Of a stretch of DNA of 64,000 bases, positions 46,381 to 58,321 are shown in pieces (the stretch's first letter is position 1; each line of letters starts with the position of its first letter). This DNA comes from Dugong dugon (lineage: Eukaryota; Chordata; Mammalia; Sirenia; Dugongidae). The position numbers were made by a program, and so were the translations under genes. Below the pieces are notes generated by a model. It was not told where the DNA came from and searched no databases. It was given only the letters and a program-made list of their open reading frames with translations. The stretch covers positions 144,176,734-144,240,733 of the forward strand of contig CM057462.1 in the NCBI GenBank assembly GCA_030035585.1, written 5' to 3'.

Positions 46381-47285
46381 GTCGGTCCTAGCAACGATGT
46401 TTTTAACACGTATTTCTGGTGATTCTAATGCTGGTGAACCACAGACCTCAGCTGTGGAACACTATCTGGTTATTATTACTTCCACAGATTTATGATGCTT
46501 TAAAAATAAGATAGTTTAAATATTTATATTTACTCCCTAATATTTGAATGGAAATGAAAATCTGTTGTTAACTACTCTATCTTTCCTAGAAACAAGTTCT
46601 CATTGAACATTTTAATATATTCAATAGTTCAATATATCCTTAAATTTTCTTGGTTATTTGCAGTCCAAAGCTCAGGATTTTTTTTTAATTTTTCATTTGT
46701 TAAACATTATTATGATGTTTGTCCTCTGCATTGTTTGTCCTCTGCATTGTTTGTCCAGCCTGATAGCACAGTTTGGGATGCTTTGTATGATTGTCCCTAT
46801 TGGACTATGTAGTATTTTTTCTCTACTAAGGTTAACAAATTCAGGAAGATGTTTAACTATTTGGTTTTGTGCTCCCATACCTTATGAATAATATAAATTG
46901 TGACTCAGTAACTTCAAATGTTGAATGCAGACTTAAGAATCAGTAATTCCTTTTCTTAAGGGTAAAATAAATCCTTGACTGACGTTAAAAAAAAACAAAC
47001 TAAAAAATATATAAGCTTTGTTTTAAAAAAGAGTTGATGACTGCGTTCATAATGGATGGGAAGGAACAGTGCAATCATTCACTTAGGAACTTAGGAAATT
47101 TAGAAATTTGAAAATATATGCAATTTTTTGAGGAATTAAGTATAAAGATTGATTTGCCAAGTCAATCAAGAAAAGACTATTTGAAGAATTATCAAATGAT
47201 GAAGTAATTTAAAAACAAGGGAGCTGGTCAAGAAAGCAGAATATCAGTCTTAATCACAGAGGGAGAAATAAGAACCAAGATGGAA
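46381..47285. other. Unassigned DNA with a 16-bp tandem duplication
   Basis: No gene recognised. Two exact copies of 'gtcctctgcattgttt' lie at 46721-46736 and 46737-46752. The surrounding DNA is unremarkable. Confidence 0.5.
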
Positions 47286-47289
47286 CAAA

Positions 47290-47625
47290 AGCCAGACTGC
47301 TTGGTGTTTTATTCAGCATTTCCTGTGGTATCACACAATCCCAAATTGATCGTGACTTACAACAACAAACATTTACTTATTGCTTATATTTGGAGTGCTG
47401 TGTAGGCCTGCTGCAGCTATTTCAGCCTTTCTGTATTACCTCATTCCAGGGCTCAGGATGAAGAAGCCCAACCACTCAGATGCATTTACAGCATTTTCTA
47501 AGATGTAGCATATGGCATGTCTGCTCACATTCCATTGATCAAAACAGACGGCATGGCCAAACTCAAACGTAATACAGTTCGAAAGTATACTCTGCCTATA
47601 GCAAGGACAAGGAAGGAGAATATGG
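47290..47625 (-). repeat. Possible old LTR/MaLR-like repeat
   Basis: 'cttacaacaacaaacattta', then 'tccattgatcaaaacagac' and 'atggccaaactcaaacg', occur in the order seen in old mammalian LTR-type repeats, read on the minus strand. Family not determined. Confidence 0.4.
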
Positions 47626-47765
47626 TTGTGAGCAAGTATTACATTTTACCTAAGTTTAGATTATGAAATAAGTGTAAGGTTACATTTTCTGGTAATTAAA
47701 GAATAAACACCTGAAAAACATTCTTCTAAAAAATATATAAAAAATATAATAAATGCTTATTAATA

Positions 47766-47921
47766 TAAAACCAAACATTGCTGTTGAGTCAATGCCAACT
47801 CATAGCAACCTTATAGGTCAGAGTAGAGCTGTCCCACAGGGTTTCTAAGGAGCGGCTGGTGGATGTGAACTGCTGACCTTGTGGTTAGCAGCCAAGCTCT
47901 TAACCACTGCACCACCAGGGC
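47766..47921 (-). mobile_element. AfroSINE
   Basis: Minus-strand SINE with 'aaaaccaaacattgctgttg' tail, 'tcagagtagagctgtcccac' body and 'agctcttaaccactgcacca' head on the plus strand. Confidence 0.92.
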
Positions 47922-48077
47922 TACAATTAACGTAACTAACACACTATTAAATACAGAGTTAAATTTACCAAAAAGTAACATCAAAATCCAGGACCCAAAA
48001 AATAAAGGAGGAAGCTCAAAACTTTGCAGTACGCTAATGCTGATGGGAAGATGACCTTGTGACAATTTTCAAATTTT

Positions 48078-49307
48078 TTTTATTTTTTATATTATATTGT
48101 ACTTCAGGTGAAGGCTTACAGAACAAATAGTTTCTCATTAAACAGTAGTACACATGTTGTTTTATGACATTGGTTAACAACCCCAGAACATGTCAACCGT
48201 CTAAATTCTCAACCTTTTTTTTTTTTTTTTGGTGAAAATACACATAGCCAAAGATACACCGTTTCAAAAATTTCTACATACACAGTTCAGTGACATTGAC
48301 TATGCTCTTTCAATTGTGCTGTTATTCTCACTTAAGATGAAGGCTTGCAGAACAAAATAGTTTCTCATTTAACAGTTACTACAAATGTTGCCCTATGACA
48401 ATGGTTAACAATCTCACAACACATCAACAATATCCTTACTCAAACTTGGGTTTCCTATCACCAGCTTCCTTGTCCCTTTCTGCCCTCTGGCCCTTGGCAC
48501 TGGACTCCTGTACCTCGTTAGTCTCATTTGGTTTTACGGGGCTGTCCACTCTCAGGCTGAACAGTGAACTTTGGAGGTAACTTCACCACTGAGCTAAAAG
48601 GGGGTGTGGGGCCATACTCTCGACGTACTCCAGTCTCCTTTAGGCCAGTAAATTTGGTCGTTTTTTGTGTGTGAGTTAGAATTATGCTCTCCATCCTTCT
48701 CCAGCTCTGTCCAGAACCCTCTGTTGTGATCCTGCTCAGAACAGTCAGGGGTGGTAGCCGGGCACCATCTAGCTGTACTGGACTCAGTCAAGTGGAAGCC
48801 ACGGTAGCTGTGGACAGTTAGTCATTTGGACTAATCTTTTCCTTGTATCCTGTTCTCTTCATTCTCCCTTGCTCCCGAAGGGGTGAGACCAGTGGAGTAT
48901 CTTAGATGGCCGCTTACAGGCTTTTAAGACCCCAGACACTACTCACCAAAGTAGAATGTAGAGCATTGTCTTTATAAACTGTATTATGCCAACTGGGCTA
49001 GATGTTCCCCGAGACCGTAGTCCCCACAGCCCTCCGCCCAGCAATTCAGTCCCTCAGAGAGTTTGGATGTGTCTGTGGAGCTTCCATGACCTTTCCTTGT
49101 ACAGGTTGTGCTAGTTTCCCCTGTATTGTGTACTGTCACACCCTTCACCCAAGATACCACTTATCTATTGCCTATTTAGTATTTCACCCCGACCACTCCC
49201 ATCCCTGGTAACAAGCAAAGATTGTTACATTTTCTGTGTGAACTTTTTTCATGGGCTTTTACAATAGCTGTCTTATACAATATTTGTCCTTTTGTGATTG
49301 ACTTATT
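48078..49307 (-). other. L1 C 3' UTR with duplicated terminal segment
   Basis: As in L1 B, the terminal segment occurs twice (near 48106-48146 and 48335-48375), separated by a T-run at about 48216-48231. The stretch 49008-49054 is the source-like copy of the 47 bp found again in ORF2 at 50046-50092. Confidence 0.85.
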
Positions 49308-52300
49308 TCACTCAGCATAATGTCCTCCAGTTTCATCCATGTTATGAGATGCTTCACAGATTAATCGTTGTTCTTTATTGTTGCATAGTACTGCATTGTG
49401 TGTATGTACCATAGTTTGTTTATCCATTCATCTGTTGATGGGCATCTAGGTTGTTTGCATTGTTTTGCTATTGTGAACAATGCTGCTATGAACATAGGTG
49501 TGCATATGTCTATTCGAGTGACGACTCTTATTTCTCTAGGATATATTCCTAGGAGTGGGATTGCTGGATCGAATGGTATGTCTATTTCTAGCTTTCTAGG
49601 AAGTGCAATAGCATTTTCCAAAATGGTTGTATCATTTTGCATTCCCACCAGCAGTGCATAAGAGTTCCCATCTCCCAGCAGCCCCTCCAACATTTGTTAT
49701 TTCCAGTGTTTTTGATTCGTGCCAGTAATGCCGGGGTGAGATGGTATCTCACTGTGGTTTGAATTTGCATTTCTCTAATGGCTAGTGATCGTGAGCATTT
49801 CCTCATGTGTCTGTTGGCCATTTGGATGTCTTCTTTGGTGAAGTGTCTGTTCATTTCCTTTGCCCATTTTTTAATAGGATTCTTTGTCTTTTTGTTGTAG
49901 AGGTGTTGGATTTTCTTGAAGATTATGGAGATTAGACCTTTGTCTAACTTGTACTGTCCAAAAATTTTTTCCCAGTCTGTAGGTTCTCTTTTAACTCTTT
50001 TGGTGAAGTCTTTTGAAGAGCATAGGTGTTTGATTTTTAGAAGATCCCGAGACCGTAGTCCCCACAGCCCTCCGCCCAGCAATTCAGTCCCTTATATATA
50101 CCTTATCTGTTGGGTTTTGTGCATTGATGGTTATGGTTTGTATTCTGTTAATGCCATGCATTAAGGCCTGTAGTGTTGGTCCTATTTTTTCTTCTATGAA
50201 TTTTATAATTTTAGGCTTTATATTCAGGTCTTTGATCCATTTTGAAGTAGTTTTTCGATACGGTGTGAAGTATGGGTCCTGTTTCATTTTTTTGCAAATG
50301 GATATCCAGTTTTGCCAGCACCATTTGTTAAAAAGACTGTCTTTTCCCCATTTGATGGACTTTGGGCCCTTGTCGAAGATCAGGTGACAGTAGGTGGATG
50401 GATTTACATCTGGGTTCTCAATTCTGTTCCATCGGTCAATGTATCTGTCGTTGTACCAGAACCAGGCTGTTTTGACTACTGTAGCTGTATAGTAGGTTTT
50501 GAAGTCAGGTAGTGTGAGTCCTCCTTTATTCTTCTTCTTCAGTAGTGCTTTACTTATTCGGGGCTTCTTCCCTTTCCATATCAAGTTAATGATTAGTTTT
50601 TCCATCTCTTTGTAGAATGTTGTTGTATTTATATCGGGATTGCATTGTATTTGTAAATTGCTTTGGGTAGAATTGACATTTTCACAATGTTGAGTCTGCC
50701 TATCCATGAGCATGGTATGTTTTTCCATTTATGTAGAGCCCTTTGGGTTTCATGCAGCAGTGTTTTGTACTTTTATTTGTATAGGTCTTTTACATCACTG
50801 GTCAGATTTATTCCTAAGTATTTTATCTTTTTAGGGGTTATTGAAAATGGTATTGTTTTCCTGATTTCCTTTTCATCATTCTCCTTACTGGTGTATAGGA
50901 ATCAAACTGATTTTTGAATGTTTATCTTGTATCTTGCTACTCTGCTGAATCTTTCTAGTAGTTCCAGTAGATTTCTCGTGGAGTCTTTAGGGTTTTCTAT
51001 GTATACTATCAGATCATCTGCACACCCGCAAAGTTTAACTTCTTCATTACCAATATGGATGCACTTTATTTCTTTTTCTTGCCTTATTGCTCTTCCAGCA
51101 CAATGTTAAATAGGAGTGGTGATAAAGGGCATCCTTGTCTTGTTCCTGTTTTCAAGGGGAATGTTTTCAGCCTCTCTCCATTAAGAATGATGTTGCCTGA
51201 TGGTTTTGAATAGATGCCCTTTATTATGTTCAGAAATTTCCCTTCTATACCTATTTTATTGAGATTTTTTATCAGGAATCGGTGTTAGACTTTGTTGAAT
51301 GCCCTTTCTATGTCAATTGAGATGATCATGTGATTCTTTTTTTTTCTTTTATTTATGTTGTGGATTACGTGGATTGATTTTCTAATGCTGAACCATCCTT
51401 CCATACCGAGTATGAATCCTACTTGGTCATGGTGTATTATTTTTTTGATATGATGCTGAATTCTATTGGCTAGAATTTTGTTCAGATTTTTGCATCTATA
51501 TTCCTGAGAGATATTGGTCTGTAATTTTGTTTTTTTGTGAGGTCTTTGACTGGTTTTGGTATCAGCGTTATGCTAGCTTCATAGAATGAATTTGGAAGTG
51601 TTGCTTCCTCTTCTATGCTCTGAAATAGCTTGAGTAGTACTGGTAGAAGCTCTTCTGTAAATGTTTTGTAGAATTCTCCAGTGAAGCCATCTGGGCCAGG
51701 GCTTTTTTTGGTTGGGAGTTTTTTTATTACCTTTTCAATCTCTTCTCTTTTTATGGGTCTGTTCAGATTTTCAACATCACTTTGTTTTAGTTTGGGTAGG
51801 TCGTGTGTTTCTAGAAATTTATCCATTTCCTCTAGGTTTTCAAATTTGTTGGAATATGGTTTTTCATAATATTCTGTTATAATCCTTTTTATTTCAGTTG
51901 GGTCTGTTGTAATGTCCCCCATTTCATTTCTTATTTGGGTTATCCATATCCTCTCCTGTTTTTCTTTTGTCAGTCTGGCCAGTGGTTTGTCGATTGTGTT
52001 GATTCTTTCAAAGAACCAACTTTTGGTTTTATTGATTCTTTCTATTGTTTTTCTGTCATCTATTTCATTTATTTCTGCTCTGAGCTTTACTATTTCCTTT
52101 CTTCCGGTGGTTGTAGGCTTTTTTTTGCTGTTCTCTTTCTATTTGTTTGAGTTCTGTAGTTAATGTTTTGATTTTGTCCCTTTATTCTTTTTTGATATGT
52201 GCATCTATTGCTATAAATTGTCCTCTGAGGACTGCCTATGCTGTGTCCCAAAGGTTTTGGTATAATGTGTTTTCATTCTCATTTGATTCAAGGAATTCTT

Positions 52301-53108
52301 TGATTCTATCTCTGATTTCTTCTATTACCCAGTGATGTGTAAGCAGGGTATTATTCAGTTTCCATGTAGATTTTTTTTCCTTGCTCTTTCTATCGTTAAT
52401 TTCTACCTTGATGGCATTGTGGTCAGAGAAGATACTTTGTATTATCTCAACGTTTTGGATCTTGTTGAGGATTGCTCTTTGGCCTAAGATGTGGTCTATT
52501 CTGGAGAACGTTCCATATGCATTGGAAAAGAATGTGTACTTTGCAGTGGTTGGATGGAGTGTTCTATATATGTCTATGAGGTCAAGTGGGCTAATTGTGA
52601 CCTTTAGGTCTTCTGTATCTTTGCTGAGTTTCTTCTTAGTTGTTCTGTCCTTTACTGAGAGTGGTGTGTTGAAGTCTCCTACTATTATTGTGTAACTGTC
52701 AGTTTCTCTTTTCAGTGTTGTTAGAGTTTGTTTTATGTATTTTGGAGCCCTGTCATTGGGTGCGTAGATATTTATTATGGTTATGTCTTCATGATGGATC
52801 ATCCCCTTAATCATTATATAGTGTCCTTCTTTGTCTTTTATGGTAGATTTTGTTTTAAATTCTATTTTATCTGAGATTAGAATTGCCACTCCTGCTCTTT
52901 TTTGGTAGTTGTTAGCTTGATATATTTTTTTCCAACCTTTGACTTTTAATAAATTCACATCTTTGTTTCTAAAGTGTGTCTCTTGTAGACAGCATATTGA
53001 TGGATCCTGTTATCTTTTCCATTTTGTCAATCTCCATCTCTTTATGGGTGCATTAAGTCCATTTACATTCAGTGTAATTATTGATAGATGTGAGTTTGTT
53101 GCTGTCAT
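49308..53108 (-). pseudogene. L1 C ORF2, broken
   Basis: ATG at 53106-53108 ('MTATNSHLSIITLNVNGLNA'), stop at 49308-49310. Normal length of 3.8 kb. The endonuclease is well kept in a 240-codon open piece (52236-52958) with GDFN, SRIDH and SDH motifs. RT fingers lie at 51482-51922 ('[18 protein letters not shown]'). The palm motif at 51013-51024 reads CADD instead of FADD, with both aspartates kept. Later parts are at 50084-50728, 49588-50082 and 49361-49693. The block at 50046-50100 is foreign to ORF2 and replaces about 35 bp present in L1 B. Confidence 0.9.
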
Positions 53109-53531
53109 TTTGTAGTGCTTTTTTTTTTGTGGTGTTGAAGATTTCTTTGTTCTTCTTACTCTCTTGTGCTGAGTTATTTTGTTTGTGGATTTTGTGTTCA
53201 TTTCTTTTGTTTTTGTAGGTTTTTTTTTGCCGAGACTTTATGTTTTTCGTCTTTATTTTTATGAGTTGGTTTGTTAACTTTCTTTGTGGTTACCATGAAT
53301 TTTACCCTTATCTTTCTAAGTTTGAAGCAATCTACCATTACTTAGTATAGCCTTGCCTTCCTCTCCATTAGAAGGTTCTATACCTATGCTGTTTATTCCC
53401 TCTTTCATTGTTTTGATGTTGTTGTCATCCATCGTTTAACTGTTCTTATTCCCTGTTGTATTTCTTTTCGTTTTCGATAGTCCTCAGAGTTCACTTCCTA
53501 GATTGGTGTCTGGCTTGTATGATCCTGCATC

Positions 53532-54579
53532 CTAGGTTCTGCGTGTGAGCTGAAACTGTTTGTCCTCAGATAGAAGAACTCCCTTTAATAAATCTTTTAA
53601 GTTTGGTTTGACCTTTACATGTTCCTTTAATTTATCTTTATCTGGAAATGACCTAATTTCACCATCAAATTTGATTGAGAGTTTTGCAGGACATATTATT
53701 CTTGGCTGACAATCTTTTTCTTTCAAGATTTTATATATGTCATCCCATTGCCTTCTTGCCTGCATGGTTTCTGCCAAATAATCTGACCTTAGTCTTATTG
53801 TTTCTCTTCCATATGTGACTTCTTGTTTTTCAAGAGCTGCTCTCAGGATTCTTTGTTTGTCTTTGGTTTTGATGAGAGTGATTACGATATGCCTTGGTGA
53901 TTGTCTTTTGGGGTCTCTTCTATATGGGGTTTGTTGAGCTTCCTGGATGGCCAGCTTTTTATCTTTCATGATACTGGGGAAGTTTTCTGTCAGCAGTTCC
54001 TCAATGATCCTCTCTGTGTTTTCAGTTTTCTCCCCCTGTTCTGCAATGTCAGTCACTCATAAATTTTTGCTTTTAATTGTGTCCCACATCACTTTCAGGG
54101 TCTCTTCATTTTTCTTTGTTCTTTTTTCTGAGTTTTCCTCAAACAAAGTTGTATCCAAGTGTTTGTCTTCAGTTCCACTGAGCCTGTCTTCCATGGTTTC
54201 AAATCTGCTTCTCAGCCCTTCTATGACATCATCCATTTCTGAAATCTTGTTGTTTATCTGTTGGATTTCTAATTGTTGTCTTTGCATAATTTCTAGTTGT
54301 GAATTTATTTTGGCATTTTTTCCTGCATCATCTTCCTGAATTCTTCCATTTTTTTGTCTGTATTTTCCATGAATTTGTCTAGTTTTTCCTCACGTTTGTC
54401 AGCTTTTTGCTTCAGTTCTTGGAAAATTTGGAGTATTAGAGATTGAATTCCCTATCAGGTACTTCTAGTGCATTTTGTCCCACAGGAGAGTCATCTGGTG
54501 TTTTAATTTGGATGCCTGCTGGAACCATCCTGTCCTGTTTTTGTAAATGTTTTGATATTGTCTTCTGTTTTCGGGGCAG
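53532..54579 (-). pseudogene. L1 C ORF1, start codon lost
   Basis: About 350 codons. The start aligned with L1 B is CTG instead of ATG (54577-54579). The coiled-coil part (54057-54287) includes 'QQLEIQQINNKISEMDDVIE'. The RNA-recognition and C-terminal domains are open together at 53532-54056 with 'RRDPKRQSPRHIVITL' and 'RRQWDDIYKILKEKDCQPRI'. A frame break lies at 54056. The C-terminal half is the most intact ORF1 portion in the window. Confidence 0.87.
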
Positions 54580-56488
54580 TCAGTAGTTATTTTTCTTATT
54601 TTTTGATTGCAGATTTGTTTGTTTCGTTCCTTTTAAAAAAAAAAAAATTTGACTATGTCTGAGCAGGCAGACTGTGTGCTCTTTGTTGTTTGCGCTTCTT
54701 TGCGCTCAATACTTTTCACCTCCTTCTCCAACTGGCAGGTTCAGTCACTCAGATATGGTACAGAAGGGCAGGTCTAGCTGAAGAGGAGTTACTGAGACGG
54801 GTTGTTTTTGGCACTTACTACAGCCACCAGGGCGGGTTGGTAATCAGTGCAGGGCAGGTTACAGTAGCCCGTGCCTGTACTGCTTGGTGGTGTGATGTCA
54901 AGCGCATGGTGCAGGTAGGCAGGATACAGTAGGTAGATTGTTATGTATGGAGCTAAGATGGATTTGGAAGAGAGGAGAGAGGAACAGGGGCCAAAAGACA
55001 TACAAACAAATAAAAAACAATGCTAGGGGAGCTTGCCATTGGAATGGAGAGATGAGAGACTATGAAATAGAGAAAAACAGAAAGGGGAAGAGGAAGAAAA
55101 GAAAAGAATGAATAAATAAAAATCAGAAAGGTTAATGAACTGCAAAGTTCCCAGAGATCCCACCGATGCAGCTATGAGGTCTGGGTAAGTCACTCTCAGG
55201 TGTCACAGTACAGCTTGGCTAGGAGGCGTAGAGGTATACAACGCCTGGTATTCAGGGATCAGAAAGAGAAGGAAGATATAGAGTGACGAGAAATTGAGCA
55301 ATGAAGAAAGACAAAAAGGGAAAAAGAGGGAAAAGAAAACAAAACAAATTAAAAAGAAGAAAAAAAGAACAAGAAAGGCCCCCCCCAAAAAACAAACAAC
55401 CAATGAAGAAAGAAATTTCCTCAGGGATCCCTGTGCACGTCTGTGGAAGCTGAAGGGGAGTTCCTTGCCATGCAGCTCCGCCTGGCCAGAAAGGGCTCCC
55501 AACTCAAGTAAAGGAAAAGAAAACAAACAAACAATTCTAAACAAACAAACAAACAAAAGCCCCAGGATCCCACCAGAGTGGTAGCTCAGACCGGGAAGCA
55601 GCTCCACACTCAAATGGAGCTCTGCAGCCCCTCAGGAAGAAGCAAAGATGGCGCACGGAGCCAGGCACTGGAGCAAAAGGAGAGGAGGTGGCAAGAAGGA
55701 AGCAAGAAATCCAAAGAAGCAGGGAGAAAAAAAAAAAAGCAACACCAGCAGCCAACAAATGGCACTCAGAGAGCCAGCTAGTGCGGGCTGGTGTTTCTGG
55801 ACAAGAGACTATGTCCTCAGGAAGCAGAGGAGGCCGAGTGTGGGTGAAGAAGGGTGGAGAGTGGGAAAGTGTATATCACAAATTGCTAGTGCTCTGCAGC
55901 CCCTCAGGAAGAAGCAAAGATGGCACATGGAGCCAGGCACTCAAGTGAAAGGCTGGGGAGGTGGTGAGAGGCAAGTGAGAAATCAAAAGAAGCAGAAAAA
56001 AAAGCAACTCTAGCAGCCAACAAATGGCACCCAGAGAGCCGTCTGCTTGTGTGGGTGTAATCCAAGCAGCCTGCACTTCCTGGTCAAGAGACCGTGGCCA
56101 AGGGAAGCAGAGGAGGCCGAGCTGGGGCGAAGAGAGGTGGGGGGTGGGAAAGCGCACACCGCAAATTACCAGCTGTTTTGTCTCCCGCTGGATGCTCCGT
56201 GAGGCTGCTTTCTCATACCCCCGTTTGCTGGTCTCTGATAGGAGTCCAAGATGGTGGATCCGTGCTGCGTTAGCTGGTAGGGGACCTCTGCATGAATCTC
56301 TCCTTTCTCTCCGTTCTCTTTCAGTTTTCTCACTCCATTTGGTGCTTGGCTGAGTTGTTTATCTCTTCATTTGATGTTTTAGGGTTTCAGGATTGTTGTA
56401 TTCTCTGTTTGGTTTAGTTTTTTGGATCTTTGCTGTGGAGGGACGGCATAGTGCTTCTACCTAGAGCACCATTTCCCAAAACTCCCAG
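54580..56488 (-). promoter_or_regulatory. L1 C 5' UTR / internal promoter with two monomers
   Basis: About 1.9 kb leader. The outer part (56170-56488) is unique, with the 5' start near 56475 ('tagaagcactatgccgtccc' on the element strand). Two tandem 272-bp units follow (55619-55890 and 55891 to about 56162), then a purine-rich region on the plus strand (55080-55560). A C-run followed by an A-run lies near 55380-55391. Confidence 0.8.
55619..56162 (-). repeat. Tandem promoter monomers, 272-bp unit, two copies
   Basis: Both units begin 'gctctgcagcccctcaggaa' on the plus strand (55619 and 55891) and share 'gccaacaaatggcac', 'aagagac' and 'gaggccgag' further along. They end in 'gtgggaaag' plus 'caaatt'. 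They differ at scattered positions, so the duplication is older than this insertion. L1 B has only one such unit (about 20660-20960). Confidence 0.85.
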
Positions 56489-56549
56489 TTTTCAAATTTT
56501 GTGATCTAGAGGTTTGGGTATTAATTACTACAGAGGGAGTCAAAGGTAA

Positions 56550-56735
56550 ATAAAGCTGTTGCCATTGAGCCAACCTCAACTTTATGAAGACGCTATGTGT
56601 GTCAGAGTAGAACTGTACTCCATAGGGTTTTCAATGGCTGACTTTTTTGAAGTAGATTACAAGGCTTTTCTTCCGAGGCACTTCTTGGTGGACTCAAACT
56701 TCCAACCTTTGGTTAGCAGCTGAGCACATTAATGA
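56550..56735 (-). mobile_element. AfroSINE, older/longer variant
   Basis: Minus-strand SINE sharing 'gtcagagtagaactgtactc' and head 'ggttagcagctgagcacatt' with the others. It also carries a central extra block ('ttcaatggctgactttttt', 'gcttttcttccgaggcactt') missing from them. More diverged than the other copies. Confidence 0.8.
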
Positions 56736-57400
56736 CTTACTTGGGTTTAATCCAACCAAGATAGAGAGCTGCAGTTCAGATTCCCACATAAAACTGGGGT
56801 GCTCAAAGTGCTATATAGTCAGAGAAAAGGTTGTTATGAAATATTCTACCAACCAGTAAAGGAAGAAAGCAAGGAACTGTTTTCTTTTAGCTTAAGCTTT
56901 TGGTAAAAAAAAAAAAAAAAATGAAAGAAAATAAAATGGTAGTCCTGAGAATTTAAAACCACTGCTGTAGCCACAAATAAATTATTTTATAAAATATATA
57001 TTATCTGAATGATTTGGACATGGACAAAAATTCTTGTTAGGATCAGGTGACCCAATATATGCCCACCAGAAACAAAGGGATGGACACCTTCAGACATATC
57101 TTACAGGATTGTCACCAACAGAACTCAAAACAAATGTTCACTTTCAAAATTACACCAATTACAAAAATCAAGCCATCATGAGAGAGAGTTAACAGAAACA
57201 TGGAATGTGCCAGTTAGACTCCTATGTTTCAAATTTAGAATTATAAGAGAGAACACAAAATAAATTATTTTTAAAAGATAAAAAAAAATAGAATTTACAA
57301 TTTGAGCAATGAACAAGGTGCAGTCAAAAGATAAGACAACTTTGAAATTAAATCAAATATAACTTCCACTGGTTCAAATAATTTAAAATCTGATTGAACT
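56736..57400. other. Unassigned intergenic DNA
   Basis: About 660 bp, AT-rich, with an A-run near 56905-56921 and no gene or family recognised. Confidence 0.5.
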
Positions 57401-57404
57401 AATA

Positions 57405-57879
57405 GCTCACAAGAACCATGACCTCATCTCTCTGGAGACCAGAAGAACTAGATAGTGCCTGGTTACACTAACAAATGTTCTGACCAGGACCACAATAGAT
57501 GGTCCCAGATAAAATGAAAGAAAAATGTAGAACAAGCCTCAACTTCCTAAAAAAGGCCAGATTTACTGAACCAGTAGCGACTAGAGGATCCCCTGAGTCT
57601 ATCACCCTGAGATACTCTTTAAATTTGGAACTGAACCCACTCCTAGAGGTCACTTTACAGTCAAATAATAGATTGGCTCATAAAATAAATAATATCATCC
57701 ATGAGTACTGTGCTTCTTTTAAATCATTTATGAGTTCAAATGGTCAATATTTACCCTAAAGCAAAGATGAGAAGGTAAGGTGGGGGGTCAGGTAAGCTAG
57801 ATTAATAGAAACTAAACAACCAGAATGGAAATGAGAGTGCTGACACATTGTGAAAAATGTAACCATTGACACTGAACTA

Positions 57880-57910
<31 letters not shown>

Positions 57911-57995
57911 ATACACATATATAAATATAAATTGTTAAAAGGGAAACTAACTTGCTGTGTAAACTTTCACCAAAAATACAATTCCTAAATAAAAA
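57405..57995 (+). mobile_element. L1 3' UTR fragment
   Basis: Matches the L1 tail at 3650-4190 in order: 'gaccagaagaactagatagt', 'gaccaggaccacaatagatg', 'caatatttaccctaaagcaa', 'ctgacacattgtgaaaaatg', 'aactaacttgctgtgtaaac'. It ends in a short A-rich tail. An AT/ATAGAT low-complexity run at 57877-57910 interrupts it. 5'-truncated within the 3' UTR. Confidence 0.85.
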
Positions 57996-58077
57996 ATGAA
58001 TTGAACTATTAGGTATAAAAATCTTAATTTATTCAAGTTTAAGCTAAAAAAGTCTCTGTCAATATTTTCATATAAAT

Positions 58078-58135
58078 ATGTATATATATACACATATACA
58101 TATATACATACATACATGTATGTATGTATATATAT
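58078..58135. repeat. TA/CATA/TGTA low-complexity repeat
   Basis: Alternating purine-pyrimidine repeat made of TATA, CATA and GTAT units directly before the SINE at 58137. It supplies the SINE's flanking duplication. Confidence 0.85.
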
Positions 58136-58136
58136 A

Positions 58137-58284
58137 CTCATTGCCTTCGAGTCAATTCCAACTCACAATGACCCCATAGGACAGAGTAGAACTACTCCAT
58201 AGAGTTTCCAAGGAGCTGCTGGTAGATTCAAACTGCCAACCTTTTGGTTAGGAGCCATAGTTCTTAACCACTGTGTCACCAGGA
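58137..58284 (-). mobile_element. AfroSINE inserted at a TG/TA repeat
   Basis: Minus-strand SINE: 'attgccttcgagtcaattcc', 'gacagagtagaactactcc', head 'agttcttaaccactgtgtca'. Flanked by 'tgtatgtatata' (about 58121-58132 and 58286-58297). The repeat character of the flank makes the TSD less certain. Confidence 0.88.
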
Positions 58285-58321
58285 TTGTATGTATATAGAC
58301 ATATATTTTTATTTCCCTTAG

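Larger units (their letters stand above)
48078..56488 (-). mobile_element. L1 element C, full length
   Basis: Complete minus-strand L1 of 8.4 kb: 3' UTR (48078-49307), ORF2 (49308-53108), ORF1 (53532-54579), 5' UTR (54580-56488). Flanked by a perfect 12-bp duplication 'ttttcaaatttt' (48066-48077 and 56489-56500). Same lineage as L1 B by tail layout and 5' start. It carries one extra promoter monomer and an odd 47-bp internal duplication. Frames broken. Confidence 0.93.

Noticed and set aside
55080..55560. Purine-rich A/G tracts as a structural or regulatory element on their own
   Set aside because: They lie inside the L1 C 5' UTR and have a counterpart in L1 B (20100-20600).
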